Shown: positions 42,649-52,760, counted from the stretch's first letter. The stretch is 64,000 bases of DNA from Geobacteraceae bacterium (GCA_025355965.1 JANXYR010000036.1:1-64000); one strand, 5' to 3'. Translations and numbers: made by a program. Notes: generated from the letters alone by a model not told the origin.

Positions 42649-45003
42649 TTATTTTCGCCGTTCCGCTAACATTCTGGCCCGTTCCTCCAATTCCTCATTG
42701 ATTTGACGTAACTCATCCTGCTGGGCGTGCAGCTCTTCGGCCTGGGCCTGAGTCTCTTCCAGTAGCTCGTTGACGAGTTGCCGCGAACGGTTGATGTTGA
42801 TTGCAATGGCAATACCCTCCATGGACTGCTGCAAAAATTCAAAATCATCGGCGCTGAATTGTCTGAAACTGCCCAGTTCCAGGACACCGGCCAATGTATT
42901 GTTGTGCATAATCGGCAAAATAACGACATTCAGCGGATGCGCCTGGCCAAGTGCCGAAGTGATAGGGAGATAATCGGGCGCTACAGCTTTTAGACAGATC
43001 ATTTTACGTTCCAATGCCACCTGACCGGGCAGTCCTTCTCCGAGGCGGAAACCCCAGTTCAGTCGACCTGGTTTGGAAATGGCGTAGGTGGAGAGGGTTT
43101 GAAGCATCTCACCTTCTCCATCGTACAGATACATGATACCAACTCCGGCGCCAATAAAATCTGCTATAAAGGCCAGTGTTTCGTCAGCCAGTTCGGCGGT
43201 ATTATGCTCGATTCGCAGAATTTTGTTGAGTTCATACAATCCACTCTTTAAATGGTCACGGCGGGCAGTTTCATCCCTGCTGTTGCGAAGTGATGCCGTC
43301 ATGCCGGCAAAAGCCCTGTCCAGAGTTGCCTGGGCTTCACTCATGCCGACAACCGCGCTCAGCGCCATCCCCATTTCATCGTCGCCAATCTCTTCCTGAT
43401 CAAGCTTTATCGCTTCGCTGACTGTTACCTCAAGGTTTAGATCGCCCCCGGCGACAGCCTCTGCAAGAGTCGCTTTTTCCTCCCCCATTTTCTGCTGTTT
43501 ACTGATGGCATTCATAACTACACGCAGAGGCCGCAACACAGAACGGTAGATCCAGAAGCCAAAGAACATCCCGATAACAATAGCTACTGCACCTATGAAA
43601 AGGATCTGTGATATGCTCCGCAGGATTACCGCTTTTACCGTAACAATTGACTTTTCCTGTTCATCCCGAGCTGCCGAAACACTCTCTTTCCCTTTTGCTA
43701 TTTGCCTGAAGACTATTTCTCGCAGTTTGTCGGCGGCCTTGTTTGCCTTCTCTATTGCATGCAACTTCTTTTCGAGAGTAGCTGCAATTCCAATTTCTGA
43801 ATAGATCCCCGTGTGAACTTTTTCAAGCGACACGTGAGCAGTGCGGAGTATTTCCAATTCATTCTTGTTATTCAGTTTGGTTAGAGAACTTTCCAATATC
43901 TGGATTCGCTCATGTATCCTTGAAAAAAGATCGCTAACTTCCGCATCAAGTTTGTCCAATTCAGTACTCGATTCAACGGTAAACATACGGTTATTTATGC
44001 CAGTTACCTTCAACCCAAGTGCCACCAGCTCTGAGTTTGCCACGAGAATGTTGTTGGCACTGTTGGATTGAGTGAACGAGCTTCCCTGTTTGCTGCTTGC
44101 AGATGATAATTCGTAGCGTGCTAGCGTCGCCTCCTGATCCAGTGTCTGAAAAAGAGCGCCCAGTTTATCGGGGACGTCTTTTCCTGAAGACGCAGCCCTG
44201 TTTTTTGAGTCATCATCGTTTTGTACCAGTGCGACGGATTTTAATCTAATATATTCACCCAGCAGGTCGGTGAATCCGTCGACAATAGCAGCAATGGACT
44301 TGTTGGCTTTATAGTAATCATTTTTAGCTATACGCGCCGCAATAGTTTTAAGCTTGCCTTTTGATATAAGAACAGCAGTGCCATTCTGGATGTTTTGCAC
44401 ATTGACGGCAATCAACTGCAGCTCCCTTATCAAATTACGAAGATCCTCAATATTTCTCAACTTGCCGGAAGATGTGGCGGTATTCTCCAATGCCACTGCA
44501 AAAGCCCGAGAGTGGTTGGCCTGCAGATTGCGTATGGAGGCATCCAGATCGTTAAGACGGGCCGATGCTTCTTTCATGCTCTGCAACATCTTGGTGCTGG
44601 CCGCTGTTGCAGCGTCATTGCTATTTATACGCTCTTTGACGGCAGCAAAAAGCTCAAGTGCTATTTTGCCAAGATCAGCTGATACATCGTGAGTACTGTT
44701 ACTCATCTTTTCGAGTGATTTTTGAGTGTTCTCGACAATTTCGAGAGTTTTTTCGGCTTCAGCCTGTAACGTATTGTACTCTGATATGGTTCGAGCGGCG
44801 TTCACCTTGACCAGAGCCGTTATTGCTCCGTTCAGTTCCCGCTGAAGTTCAATTGACCGCATCTGGAAAGGGGTACTTTTCTCAGTCAGATACGAGAGCT
44901 TTTCCTGAAGAAAGCGTATCGATAAAAAACTTGCCAATGAAATTACAATGATAATGGTTGCAGTAAACAACACATTGGCTATGAGTTTGGCTTTTATGGT
45001 CAT
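42649..45003 (-). CDS. membrane HAMP-GAF signalling protein without kinase domain
   Basis: The 784-residue protein has two membrane helices (about 8-30 and 470-490) around a large helical periplasmic domain, then a HAMP-like linker (VAGGDLNLEVTV), a GAF domain (about 590-745; LGEGLPGQVALERKM) and a terminal coiled coil (EELHAQQDELRQINEELEE). Its cytoplasmic part resembles that of the kinase encoded at 45805-49452 up to the point where the HisKA begins, and stops there. It may act by pairing with that kinase. Confidence 0.88.
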   Translation of the reverse strand: MTIKAKLIANVLFTATIIIVISLASFLSIRFLQEKLSYLTEKSTPFQMRSIELQRELNGAITALVKVNAARTISEYNTLQAEAEKTLEIVENTQKSLEKMSNSTHDVSADLGKIALELFAAVKERINSNDAATAASTKMLQSMKEASARLNDLDASIRNLQANHSRAFAVALENTATSSGKLRNIEDLRNLIRELQLIAVNVQNIQNGTAVLISKGKLKTIAARIAKNDYYKANKSIAAIVDGFTDLLGEYIRLKSVALVQNDDDSKNRAASSGKDVPDKLGALFQTLDQEATLARYELSSASSKQGSSFTQSNSANNILVANSELVALGLKVTGINNRMFTVESSTELDKLDAEVSDLFSRIHERIQILESSLTKLNNKNELEILRTAHVSLEKVHTGIYSEIGIAATLEKKLHAIEKANKAADKLREIVFRQIAKGKESVSAARDEQEKSIVTVKAVILRSISQILFIGAVAIVIGMFFGFWIYRSVLRPLRVVMNAISKQQKMGEEKATLAEAVAGGDLNLEVTVSEAIKLDQEEIGDDEMGMALSAVVGMSEAQATLDRAFAGMTASLRNSRDETARRDHLKSGLYELNKILRIEHNTAELADETLAFIADFIGAGVGIMYLYDGEGEMLQTLSTYAISKPGRLNWGFRLGEGLPGQVALERKMICLKAVAPDYLPITSALGQAHPLNVVILPIMHNNTLAGVLELGSFRQFSADDFEFLQQSMEGIAIAININRSRQLVNELLEETQAQAEELHAQQDELRQINEELEERARMLAERRK

Positions 45004-45055
45004 CTAAATTTGTCTCCGGCTATGCTTGTTCACACGTCATTCCTTTACGAGGCAG

Positions 45056-45808
45056 TTATTTTATATACAACGTTCCTTCGCCCTTTAAAAAATCCAGTAG
45101 CTTTTGCAGGTTTGGAGAAGGTTTCCCTTTGTATGCAAGTGTTAATGGTCGTTCAATGGCCGGTGCAATCTCCTTGATCCCGGCCTCTGTTCCGGTCTCG
45201 GTAACTATGCCGATCGCCTCCGGAGTTGCGGCTATGGCATCCGGAGTATCTGCAATAGTTTCAACATCATAGACATCTTTTATTAGCGTTTCATTGTCCA
45301 TGACTCGGGCCTTAAAAACGACCAAAGCTCCGGAAGAGACGGATGGCCAGACAACCAGTATCGGGGCATCATCGCCACCAACCTCTTTCCAGTTACGTAT
45401 CTTTCCGGTAAAAACCCCTTTGAGTTGTTCCTTCGAGAGCGCTTTTACTCGGTTTCCGGCATTCACCATGATCATTAATTTTTCAGTAACCGGTACATAT
45501 GAGTTGTATGTACCGATTTCTTTTACTGCGACGCCCCCTTTTTTTGCCATTTCCAACCACGCTTCAAGTGGCAGGCTTGCCCCTGCGGCATCGACATTTC
45601 CTTTTTCAAGTTCGGCCAAAGCTGGTAGCGGGTCATTGTAAAAGATATGAATATCAATGCCGGTTTTATCTCTGAAGGCACTTCTTACAGGCTCGATAAC
45701 TCTTTTGATAATGGTATGCCCGGTCGCTATTTTTACTTCATCGGCACAGGCGGCTGACGAGGTTAGCAGAGCCAGAAGGATAGCTGTTGATATGAATAAG
45801 CGGTTCAT
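45056..45808 (-). CDS. PstS-like periplasmic ligand-binding protein
   Basis: The 250-residue protein has a signal peptide (to about residue 22, ACA-D) and a PBP2-type fold as in PstS/ModA-like proteins (IATGHTIIKRVIEPV, LPALAELEKGNVDAA, VWPSVSSGALVVFK). No transporter genes are near. The start overlaps the kinase stop by 4 bp, so it is made together with a membrane kinase, suggesting that it presents a ligand to the sensor. The ligand, an oxyanion by family, is a guess. Confidence 0.8.
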   Translation of the reverse strand: MNRLFISTAILLALLTSSAACADEVKIATGHTIIKRVIEPVRSAFRDKTGIDIHIFYNDPLPALAELEKGNVDAAGASLPLEAWLEMAKKGGVAVKEIGTYNSYVPVTEKLMIMVNAGNRVKALSKEQLKGVFTGKIRNWKEVGGDDAPILVVWPSVSSGALVVFKARVMDNETLIKDVYDVETIADTPDAIAATPEAIGIVTETGTEAGIKEIAPAIERPLTLAYKGKPSPNLQKLLDFLKGEGTLYIK

Positions 45809-48800
45809 TGTGAGCTTCCTTCCTGATACAGCCAGACCCGCAGCAAAGAAAAGAGTTTTTCCATATCTACCGGTTTTGGAATGTAATCGCTGGCACCGGC
45901 TTTAAGGCACTCTTCACGGTCTCCCTTCATCGCCTTGGCGGTCAGCGCGATAATCGGTAGTGAATGGAAGCGGGGGTCTTTTCTGATAGCGCGCATCGCT
46001 TCATAGCCGTCCATTTCCGGCATCATGTTATCCATCAGAACCAGATCAATGTCAGGGAACTCATTCAGCCGGTTCAGCGACTCGCGGCCATTCTCTGCTT
46101 CAAAAATGATTATGTCTTTTTCCGACAGGGCGCTGGAGAGCGAAAAAATATTGCGCATGTCGTCATCGACGATCATGATCCTTTTTCCAGCCAGCATAGC
46201 TTCCTTGTCCAAAGCTGTCCGGATCATGCGCTGCTTGTCCGGGGCAAGTGAAGTCTCTACAAGATGGAGAAAGAGCGTTACTTCATTCAGTAGCCGTTCA
46301 GGGCTTTTCGCTCCCTTGATGATGATGCTCTCTGCATAGTGATGAAGGCGTTTTTCGTCTTCTTGAGTCAGTTCGCGTCCAGTGTGGATAATGACCGGGA
46401 TACGCCGCTTCGGATCGAGTTTTTTGAGCTCTTCAAGTAGCTCAAAGGCGCTCATGTCTGCCAATCCCAGATCAAGTACGATGCAGTCGAATTGGCTACG
46501 GGAAAGAAGTTCAATAGCCTTAGCCCCGCTCTCTGCAACAAGGATTGCCACTTCCCTTTCTTCCAGAAGGGCCACCATGGCTTGTGCCTGTGCCGGATCA
46601 TCCTCAACAATCAGCAGCATTTTCATCGTTTTTTTAATGGAGTTTTCCAGGGTGCTGAAAACGTTGTCCAGTAGTTCTCTGCTAACCGGTTTGGTAACAT
46701 AACCAACGGCGCCCATGCTCATCGCTTTCTGGCGTTCCTCCAGGCAGGTGACAAAATGTACCGGTATATGCCGCGTTACCGGGTTATCCTTCAAGCTGCG
46801 CATGACGCCCCAACCGTCGATATGCGGAAGCATGACATCCAAAATGATTGCATTGGGCCGATAAAATTCAGCCAAGGCGATGCCGTTTTCTCCATCGGCA
46901 GCAACAAGTGCAGAAAAACCGCGATCGCGAACCATTCTGGCCAGTATACCGGCAAATGTCAGGTCATCTTCAATGACCAGAATGCTCTTGCCACCTTCTG
47001 GTATCTGCAAGCGGTCGTCAGGAATTGGTGCCTGGAGTGTGTCAGCCCATTTGCTTTTAGTTATTGCTACGGAAGTGTTAACCGGACTGACCGGGATAAC
47101 CGGTTTCTCAACTGCGGCATTGAGATCACAGATTCCTTTAATCGGCAGATACAGTGTAAAGGTGCTCCCCTTGCCCGTCTCGCTGGTCAAATAAATTTCA
47201 CCACCCATGGAGCGGGCAAGCTGGCGCGAGATGGAAAGCCCCAGACCTGTGCCGCCATAGGTCCGGCTGGTGCTCCCGTCCGCCTGCTGGAAGGCGTTAA
47301 ATATGAGTGACTGTTTATCGGTTGGAATGCCGATGCCTGTGTCGGAAACGGCAAAGGCTACGGACGATGTCTCAAGCAGGCACTCTCCAGGATCCGGGGT
47401 GTAAACATGTAAAGCAACCGCACCCTGTGTTGTGAATTTACATGCGTTTGACAGGAGGTTTTTAAGAATTTGCTGGGTTCTCTGGTTATCGGCGGTGATG
47501 GTTTTCGGTGAGGATTCGTCCAGCATAACCGAAAAGCCGATCCCCTTATCTCCGGCAATCGGATTAAAAACAGTTTCAAGTTGCTCGCAGATTTCGGACA
47601 GAGTCAGGTCCTCATAATGGAATTCCATATGTCCTGATTCAATCTTGGAAAGATCTAGAATGTCGTTTATCAAATTGAGTAGATCACTGCCGGCCCCGTT
47701 GATGGTGGCAGCAAACTCAACCTGCTTGACCGTCAGGTTCCCTTCCCGATTATCTCTCAACAGGCTGGAAAGAATCATCAGGCTGTTGAGAGGCGTGCGC
47801 AGCTCATGTGACATATTCGCCAGAAACTCTGATTTATAGGTGCTGACCCGTTCAAGCTCATTTGCCTTGAGTAGCAGTTCTCCCCCTTTCTCCTCCAGCG
47901 CGCGGTTTTTGACCCGGATCTGTTCGCGCTGCTGCTCCAACATCTGGGCTCGCTCTTCAAGCTCTTCGTTGGTTTGCTGTAGCTCTTCCTGCTGTACCTG
48001 AAGCTCTTCAGACTGCCCTTGGGTCTGTTCCAGAAGTTCGTTTAACTTTTGATGCGATTTGTTGACACTGAGGGCAATTGCAAGCGCCTCCATTATCTGC
48101 TGCAGAAACGATAAATCATTGTCACTGAATGTGGTGAAAGAGCCAATTTCGAGAAGACCAACCAGAGTGTCGTTATACAGAAGGGGAAGGGCAACGATAT
48201 GGGCAGGTTTTGATTCACCCAGCCCTGAACTGATGCTGAGATAGTCGGGAGGGGCTTCGTGCAGGGTTATGACCTTTTTCTCCAGTGCCGCCTGTCCTGC
48301 CAGCCCTTCACCAAGAGCGATCCGCTCGTTGGGGAATTTACCCGGAGTAAAGGCGTAGCTTGCCGCCATTTGCAGCACAGCTTCCTTTTCATCAAAAACA
48401 TAGAAAACACCGACTCCGGCGCCAAGGTATTCGGCCAGAAACGAAAGCGCCTGATCCGCCAGTTCTGCGGTGGATTTGTCGCCCCTTATGATGGTGTTGA
48501 GTTCGTTCTGGCCGTTTTTGAACCAGTCGTGCACTGTTTTCTGATCCCGATTTTTGCGCAGGGCGCTGGTCATGTGTGCAAAAGCCAGATCAAGCGCATT
48601 CTGTACCTCATTCATCCCGACAAACGCCTTCAACAGCATCCCGGCTTCATCCCGGTTCTTTAGATCAGTCTCGATCTTGAATGGCTCGGTAATTATTACC
48701 TCCTGATCCAGATCGCCTCCGGCAATCGCTTCAGCCAGTCGGACTTTTTCTTCACCACCCGCCTGCTGCGAGCGGACAGCTTCAAGCACCTGACGCAGCG

Positions 48801-49452
48801 GGGTGGCGATACTGCGGGTAATCAGCACAATCATCGAGATGGCGAGGATGATAGAAAAAATGATCAGAGCGGCCAGCCAGAAGCGAAGTTCAATATAGGA
48901 TAAATTACTTTGTTCGAAATGCTCTTTCACCTCATTATCGTTAAATTGTGAAAGCTGAATGATGGAGCTTTCCAGCTGATCGGAAATATTTTTTATTTTA
49001 AGGTGTTCGGCTTGCAGTGCCTCATATTTGGTGCCGGAGCTTATAGCGATGCGCATCTTTTTGGTGGCGCCATAAAACTCCTGAACAGTTAGAGACACGT
49101 TGTCCAGGAGTTCGCGCTCTTTTGGTTCGGCATGAAACTTTTTTGATTGTTCCAGCAGATCTGTAATAGAGTGTTCAACACCGGTTAGTTTGGCTTCGAG
49201 TTCTTTGCGCTGCTGTGGGCTGATTTCAAGCATATAACGGAGATATATTCGTCGATACTGTTCGGTCAGATGGTCAATCTCTGCCACTTTTGTGATGGAA
49301 GGTATCGTGTGTTTTTGCACATCATCGAGTCTGCGTTTGGTTTCGGACATCCCCTTGAAACCCAAAAAACCGACCAGAAAACAGCAAAACAGTACCATTG
49401 CATAACCGAGAGCCAGCTTGTCCCTGACTTTGAGGTTGTAGTAAAAATTCAT
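45805..49452 (-). CDS. membrane hybrid sensor kinase with three receiver domains
   Basis: The 1215-residue protein has two membrane helices (about 15-33 and 190-212) around a four-helix-bundle periplasmic domain, HAMP, GAF (about 320-490), coiled coil, HisKA with His near 550 (ANMSHELRTPL), HATPase_c (DTGIGIPTDKQ, GTGLGLSISRQL) and three receivers (about 820-935, 943-1065, 1088-1210). REC2 has LDLGLADMSA in place of the usual LDLxMPxxxG. It opens the operon after AAGAGGAG. Chain-type phosphorelay within one protein is likely. Confidence 0.94.
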   Translation of the reverse strand: MNFYYNLKVRDKLALGYAMVLFCCFLVGFLGFKGMSETKRRLDDVQKHTIPSITKVAEIDHLTEQYRRIYLRYMLEISPQQRKELEAKLTGVEHSITDLLEQSKKFHAEPKERELLDNVSLTVQEFYGATKKMRIAISSGTKYEALQAEHLKIKNISDQLESSIIQLSQFNDNEVKEHFEQSNLSYIELRFWLAALIIFSIILAISMIVLITRSIATPLRQVLEAVRSQQAGGEEKVRLAEAIAGGDLDQEVIITEPFKIETDLKNRDEAGMLLKAFVGMNEVQNALDLAFAHMTSALRKNRDQKTVHDWFKNGQNELNTIIRGDKSTAELADQALSFLAEYLGAGVGVFYVFDEKEAVLQMAASYAFTPGKFPNERIALGEGLAGQAALEKKVITLHEAPPDYLSISSGLGESKPAHIVALPLLYNDTLVGLLEIGSFTTFSDNDLSFLQQIMEALAIALSVNKSHQKLNELLEQTQGQSEELQVQQEELQQTNEELEERAQMLEQQREQIRVKNRALEEKGGELLLKANELERVSTYKSEFLANMSHELRTPLNSLMILSSLLRDNREGNLTVKQVEFAATINGAGSDLLNLINDILDLSKIESGHMEFHYEDLTLSEICEQLETVFNPIAGDKGIGFSVMLDESSPKTITADNQRTQQILKNLLSNACKFTTQGAVALHVYTPDPGECLLETSSVAFAVSDTGIGIPTDKQSLIFNAFQQADGSTSRTYGGTGLGLSISRQLARSMGGEIYLTSETGKGSTFTLYLPIKGICDLNAAVEKPVIPVSPVNTSVAITKSKWADTLQAPIPDDRLQIPEGGKSILVIEDDLTFAGILARMVRDRGFSALVAADGENGIALAEFYRPNAIILDVMLPHIDGWGVMRSLKDNPVTRHIPVHFVTCLEERQKAMSMGAVGYVTKPVSRELLDNVFSTLENSIKKTMKMLLIVEDDPAQAQAMVALLEEREVAILVAESGAKAIELLSRSQFDCIVLDLGLADMSAFELLEELKKLDPKRRIPVIIHTGRELTQEDEKRLHHYAESIIIKGAKSPERLLNEVTLFLHLVETSLAPDKQRMIRTALDKEAMLAGKRIMIVDDDMRNIFSLSSALSEKDIIIFEAENGRESLNRLNEFPDIDLVLMDNMMPEMDGYEAMRAIRKDPRFHSLPIIALTAKAMKGDREECLKAGASDYIPKPVDMEKLFSLLRVWLYQEGSSQ

Positions 49453-49494
49453 GTTATGCTCCTCTTATTTCATCCGGCCGATAAGCCGGTTCCT

Positions 49495-50727
49495 TCACCC
49501 GGCAATCTTCTCGCGGCGTAGAAGATCTCCGGTTTCAACTGTGAACGGCACAGTCAAAAGTATCCGTTGATTGGGATTGGCGACTTCTGCAGGGATGGCT
49601 GCCCCACGTTCAGAAAGAGTGGAAAAGTGTTGCAGGGTCAGACTGTCGTTCCGCATTCCGGGCCCGATAAATTCGATTAAATCACCGGCCTTGATTCTGT
49701 TGCGTACGCTGATCAACAGTGTCCCGTCTCCCTGCACTTCATCTACCACTCCGACAAAATCGTGACTACGGATGTAGGCCGACTCGTATTCCTGACCGAC
49801 GTTGCGTGGCTGTCCGAACAGAAAACCGGTCGTATAGCCGCGATGGCTCAGTTTGGCCAGTTCCTCAAGCCATTCGGGGCGGCAGGTCCACGCCGCAGGG
49901 TCTGCAAGATACTCGTCCAGAGCCTGACGATAAACTCGCAGCACCGAAGCAACGTAGTTGATCCCTTTCATGCGCCCTTCAATCTTGAGAGCATGCACCC
50001 CGCTTTTGACCAGAGCTGGAATATGTTCCAGCAGGCAGAGGTCGCGAGAATTGAAGATGAAGGTGCCATTTTCGTCCTCAACCACCGGGAAATATTCACC
50101 CGGTCGCGATTCTTCAACCAGATGATAGCTCCAGCGGCAGGGGTGGGTACATTCACCCTGGTTGGCGTCACGCCCGGTCAGCATGCTGGAAATAAGGCAA
50201 CGCCCGGAATAGGAGATGCAGAGCGCACCATGCACAAATGCCTCGAATTCCATCCCCGGAACTTTTGTTACGGTTTCTTTAATATTATCAAGGCTCATTT
50301 CACGGGCAAGGTTGATCCTGCGAACACCCTGCTGTTGCCAGAATCTGGCAGAGCGCCAGTTGATCGTGTTGGCCTGGGTCGAGAGGTGCAGCTCGCATTC
50401 CGGTGATGCCTGACGCACCGCATCGATGACTCCCGGATCGGCGACAATATAGGCGTCGAAGGGGAGGGGGGCGATCTGTGCCAGATAATCCTCCAACTCA
50501 GGAAGTGATTCATTGCGCGGATAGCTGTTGATCGTCAGATAGGCTTTGACATTTTTCGCATGGCAGAAATCCAGAGCGGCTTTCATCTCATCTACGGAAA
50601 AGTTGTCGGCCTTATTACGCAGACCAAAGGACTGACCACCAAGATACACGGCATCGGCACCGTAATGTACCGCGATTTTTAGTTTTTCCATGTTACCGGC
50701 TGGAGCCAGCAATTCGGGTCTATGCAT
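49495..50727 (-). CDS. U32-family protein (TrhP/YegQ-like)
   Basis: The 410-residue protein has the U32 signature EAFVHGALCISYSGRCLISS and the start PELLAPAGNMEKLKIAVHYGADAVYLGG. Family members such as YegQ/TrhP take part in tRNA wobble-uridine hydroxylation, and others are called collagenase-like peptidases. CTHPCRW is part of the cysteine set. It ends 42 bases before the signalling operon and is divergent from the lipoprotein gene. Confidence 0.9.
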   Translation of the reverse strand: MHRPELLAPAGNMEKLKIAVHYGADAVYLGGQSFGLRNKADNFSVDEMKAALDFCHAKNVKAYLTINSYPRNESLPELEDYLAQIAPLPFDAYIVADPGVIDAVRQASPECELHLSTQANTINWRSARFWQQQGVRRINLAREMSLDNIKETVTKVPGMEFEAFVHGALCISYSGRCLISSMLTGRDANQGECTHPCRWSYHLVEESRPGEYFPVVEDENGTFIFNSRDLCLLEHIPALVKSGVHALKIEGRMKGINYVASVLRVYRQALDEYLADPAAWTCRPEWLEELAKLSHRGYTTGFLFGQPRNVGQEYESAYIRSHDFVGVVDEVQGDGTLLISVRNRIKAGDLIEFIGPGMRNDSLTLQHFSTLSERGAAIPAEVANPNQRILLTVPFTVETGDLLRREKIAG

Positions 50728-50826
50728 TGGATTCCAATAAAAAAGCGTTGGGCTGTTCGTCTGATTCGCAGGGTTGTGATGCTAACATAATCAACCTGCC
50801 AAGAAAACTTAAAAGGCACCTTTCAC

Positions 50827-50856
50827 TTGACAAAGGTAACTATATCGCTTTAATTA
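50827..50856 (+). promoter_or_regulatory. likely sigma-70 promoter of the YbgF-like gene
   Basis: TTGACA at 50827-50832 is followed by a 17-base spacer and TTAATT (or TAATTA one base on). It lies about 30 bases before the lipoprotein start in the divergent region 50728-50884. Confidence 0.55.
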
Positions 50857-50884
50857 TGAAAAACGTACGTTAAATGGGGGTATT

Positions 50885-51613
50885 ATGCCATCAGACAGTC
50901 GATTGGTACCATGTCTGTTCTTGTCTGTTTTTCTGTCAGGGTGTGCCGCCAATGACCTGATGGTAAAGCGCCAAGTAGAGTCCGAAGCAAAAATAGAGTT
51001 TATAATTCAGTCTTCAAAAAAAGCTGAACAGCGGCACAATGAACTTGCCGGTTTGCTGCAGGTTCAAGATGATCAGCTTAAGTCGCTATCAGGTGAAATA
51101 AAGAGGCTGAGGGATGACAATCGTGATTTTAGAGCATCAGTTGATGAATTTAAAGCCAGGGTTGCGATCCTTACCCAACAGTCGCAAACTCCAAAAGTAG
51201 AGGTAGTCAATCAGCCTTCGCCAGTCAAAGCTACCAGAGAGTCCGGACCACCTGAGGAATATATCAAGTCATTCGGTCTCTACAGTGCCAACAATTTTCA
51301 GGCTGCCATCGAGTCGTTTGAATCGTTTCTCAAGAATAATCCTCAGAGCGACTACGCTGCCAACGCCGTATACTGGATAGGTGAGTGTCACTATACTCTT
51401 TCAGATCTTTCAAAGGCAAAAGAAGCATTTTTGAAGGTGGTGGAAGTTTACCCGAAAAGCCATAAAACCCCGGATGCACTTTTGAAACTAGGCTATACGC
51501 TGTCTGCCATGAAAGAAAAGGAAAAGGCTACCGGCATATTTGAACGGATTATTACATCGTATCCAAGCAGCCCTGCTGCAATAAAAGCACGTGATCGTCT
51601 GAACGCACATTGA
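50885..51613 (+). CDS. YbgF/CpoB-like lipoprotein with TPR repeats
   Basis: The 242-residue protein has a signal peptide with lipobox LSGC (cysteine at residue 20), a coiled coil (about 40-100), and three TPR units (FGLYSANNFQAAIESFESFL and so on), matching YbgF/CpoB. Those proteins link Tol-Pal constriction to peptidoglycan synthesis. No tol or pal gene is in the window. GGGGG precedes the ATG. A LysM protein follows 40 bases later. Confidence 0.85.
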   Translation: MPSDSRLVPCLFLSVFLSGCAANDLMVKRQVESEAKIEFIIQSSKKAEQRHNELAGLLQVQDDQLKSLSGEIKRLRDDNRDFRASVDEFKARVAILTQQSQTPKVEVVNQPSPVKATRESGPPEEYIKSFGLYSANNFQAAIESFESFLKNNPQSDYAANAVYWIGECHYTLSDLSKAKEAFLKVVEVYPKSHKTPDALLKLGYTLSAMKEKEKATGIFERIITSYPSSPAAIKARDRLNAH

Positions 51614-51653
51614 ACGAGACATGCCCTGCCTAGAAGGCAAATAGGAGACCTAC

Positions 51654-52694
51654 ATGAAAATCAGATTGCTGCTGCTGTTGGCTCTTTTAGTCATACCAAC
51701 TGTTGTACTTGCCGCCGGACAGGATGAGCCAACCGTTTATGTCATCAAACAGGGTGATACACTCTGGGGGCTCTCCGACCGTTTTATAAGGGATCCGAAT
51801 TATTGGCCGGATATGTGGTCTAAAAATGGCCAGGTAACAAATCCGCATTTTATTTATCCCGGGCAGAAAGTGCGGATTTTTCCTGATAGGCTTGAGTTTG
51901 TTCCCAAGGAGCAGACAAAAGAGCAGATAACAGAGCAGACAGCAGTTACTGCTGCACAAAAGAGTTCCCCAGCTGCAACAGTTGCTGAAGTGCTTCATGA
52001 AGTTGCTGCCGAAAAAACCTACGCTATCTATGGTGCTGAAGGTTATCTGGCAGAGAAAGGTTTCAAGCCATACGGTGCTATTGTCGGGGCTCAGCAGGAT
52101 CGGATAATTGTTGGAGTTGATGATATTGTGTACACCGATATCGGTGCGAATCTGAAAGCATCTAGCGGTGATAAGTTTTCCATATTTCGCAAGGATGCGT
52201 CAGTCAATCACCCATTGAATAATGAGGAGATGGGAAACAAGATAATTCCGCTTGGGACGCTGCAGCTAACCGATGTTGAAAAGAAATCGTCCCGTGCCAT
52301 TATCATAAAGTCAACCAGAGAAATTAGCCCCGGTGCTTACCTGCTCCCCTACAAAGAGAATCTTCGGCGGGAAATAGCTTTAAAAAGTAACAGTACCGAT
52401 CTTAAAGGGTACATCATTGAAAGTTATAGTGGAACCAGTGTCATAGCGGCCGGAGATGTTGTTTATATTGACCTTGGAACCAGTCAGGGAGCTGAGGTAG
52501 GCAACATGCTCTATGTTGTCAGAGATGTTAAGATTGACCAGAAGTACGTAGAAGGGCGAATTGACAGGTTACCTCAAGAGCTGCTGGGGGCGTTGGTTAT
52601 TCTTGAAACCGGTAAAAAAACAGCCACGGCGTTGGTTGTAAAGAGCATAGATACCATCTATAAGGGTGACCGGATCGTCAGCCAGACAAGGTAA
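51654..52694 (+). CDS. LysM-domain cell-envelope protein
   Basis: The 346-residue protein has a signal peptide (to about residue 20, VLA-A) and one LysM domain (about 28-82; YVIKQGDTLWGLSDRFIRDPNYW through IYPGQKVRIFP) that binds peptidoglycan. The rest is a beta-rich region with no recognised family, similar to uncharacterised LysM proteins next to dprA in related genomes. A strong terminator follows. Confidence 0.88.
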   Translation: MKIRLLLLLALLVIPTVVLAAGQDEPTVYVIKQGDTLWGLSDRFIRDPNYWPDMWSKNGQVTNPHFIYPGQKVRIFPDRLEFVPKEQTKEQITEQTAVTAAQKSSPAATVAEVLHEVAAEKTYAIYGAEGYLAEKGFKPYGAIVGAQQDRIIVGVDDIVYTDIGANLKASSGDKFSIFRKDASVNHPLNNEEMGNKIIPLGTLQLTDVEKKSSRAIIIKSTREISPGAYLLPYKENLRREIALKSNSTDLKGYIIESYSGTSVIAAGDVVYIDLGTSQGAEVGNMLYVVRDVKIDQKYVEGRIDRLPQELLGALVILETGKKTATALVVKSIDTIYKGDRIVSQTR

Positions 52695-52715
52695 CCCGAC
52701 AGACATTTGCAAGTT

Positions 52716-52745
52716 AAAGACCGGCTTCGGGCCGGTCTTTTTTTA
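52716..52745 (+). terminator. intrinsic terminator after the LysM gene
   Basis: A perfect 10-bp stem (aaagaccggc / gccggtcttt) with a five-base loop ends in seven T. It separates the LysM gene from dprA. Confidence 0.93.
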
Positions 52746-52760
52746 TAGGCTGGAGCAGGT

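Noticed and set aside
49473-49490. Small ccggc / gccgg inverted repeat before the three-receiver kinase gene
   Set aside because: Too short, and it has no T-run; it may be chance in G+C-rich sequence.
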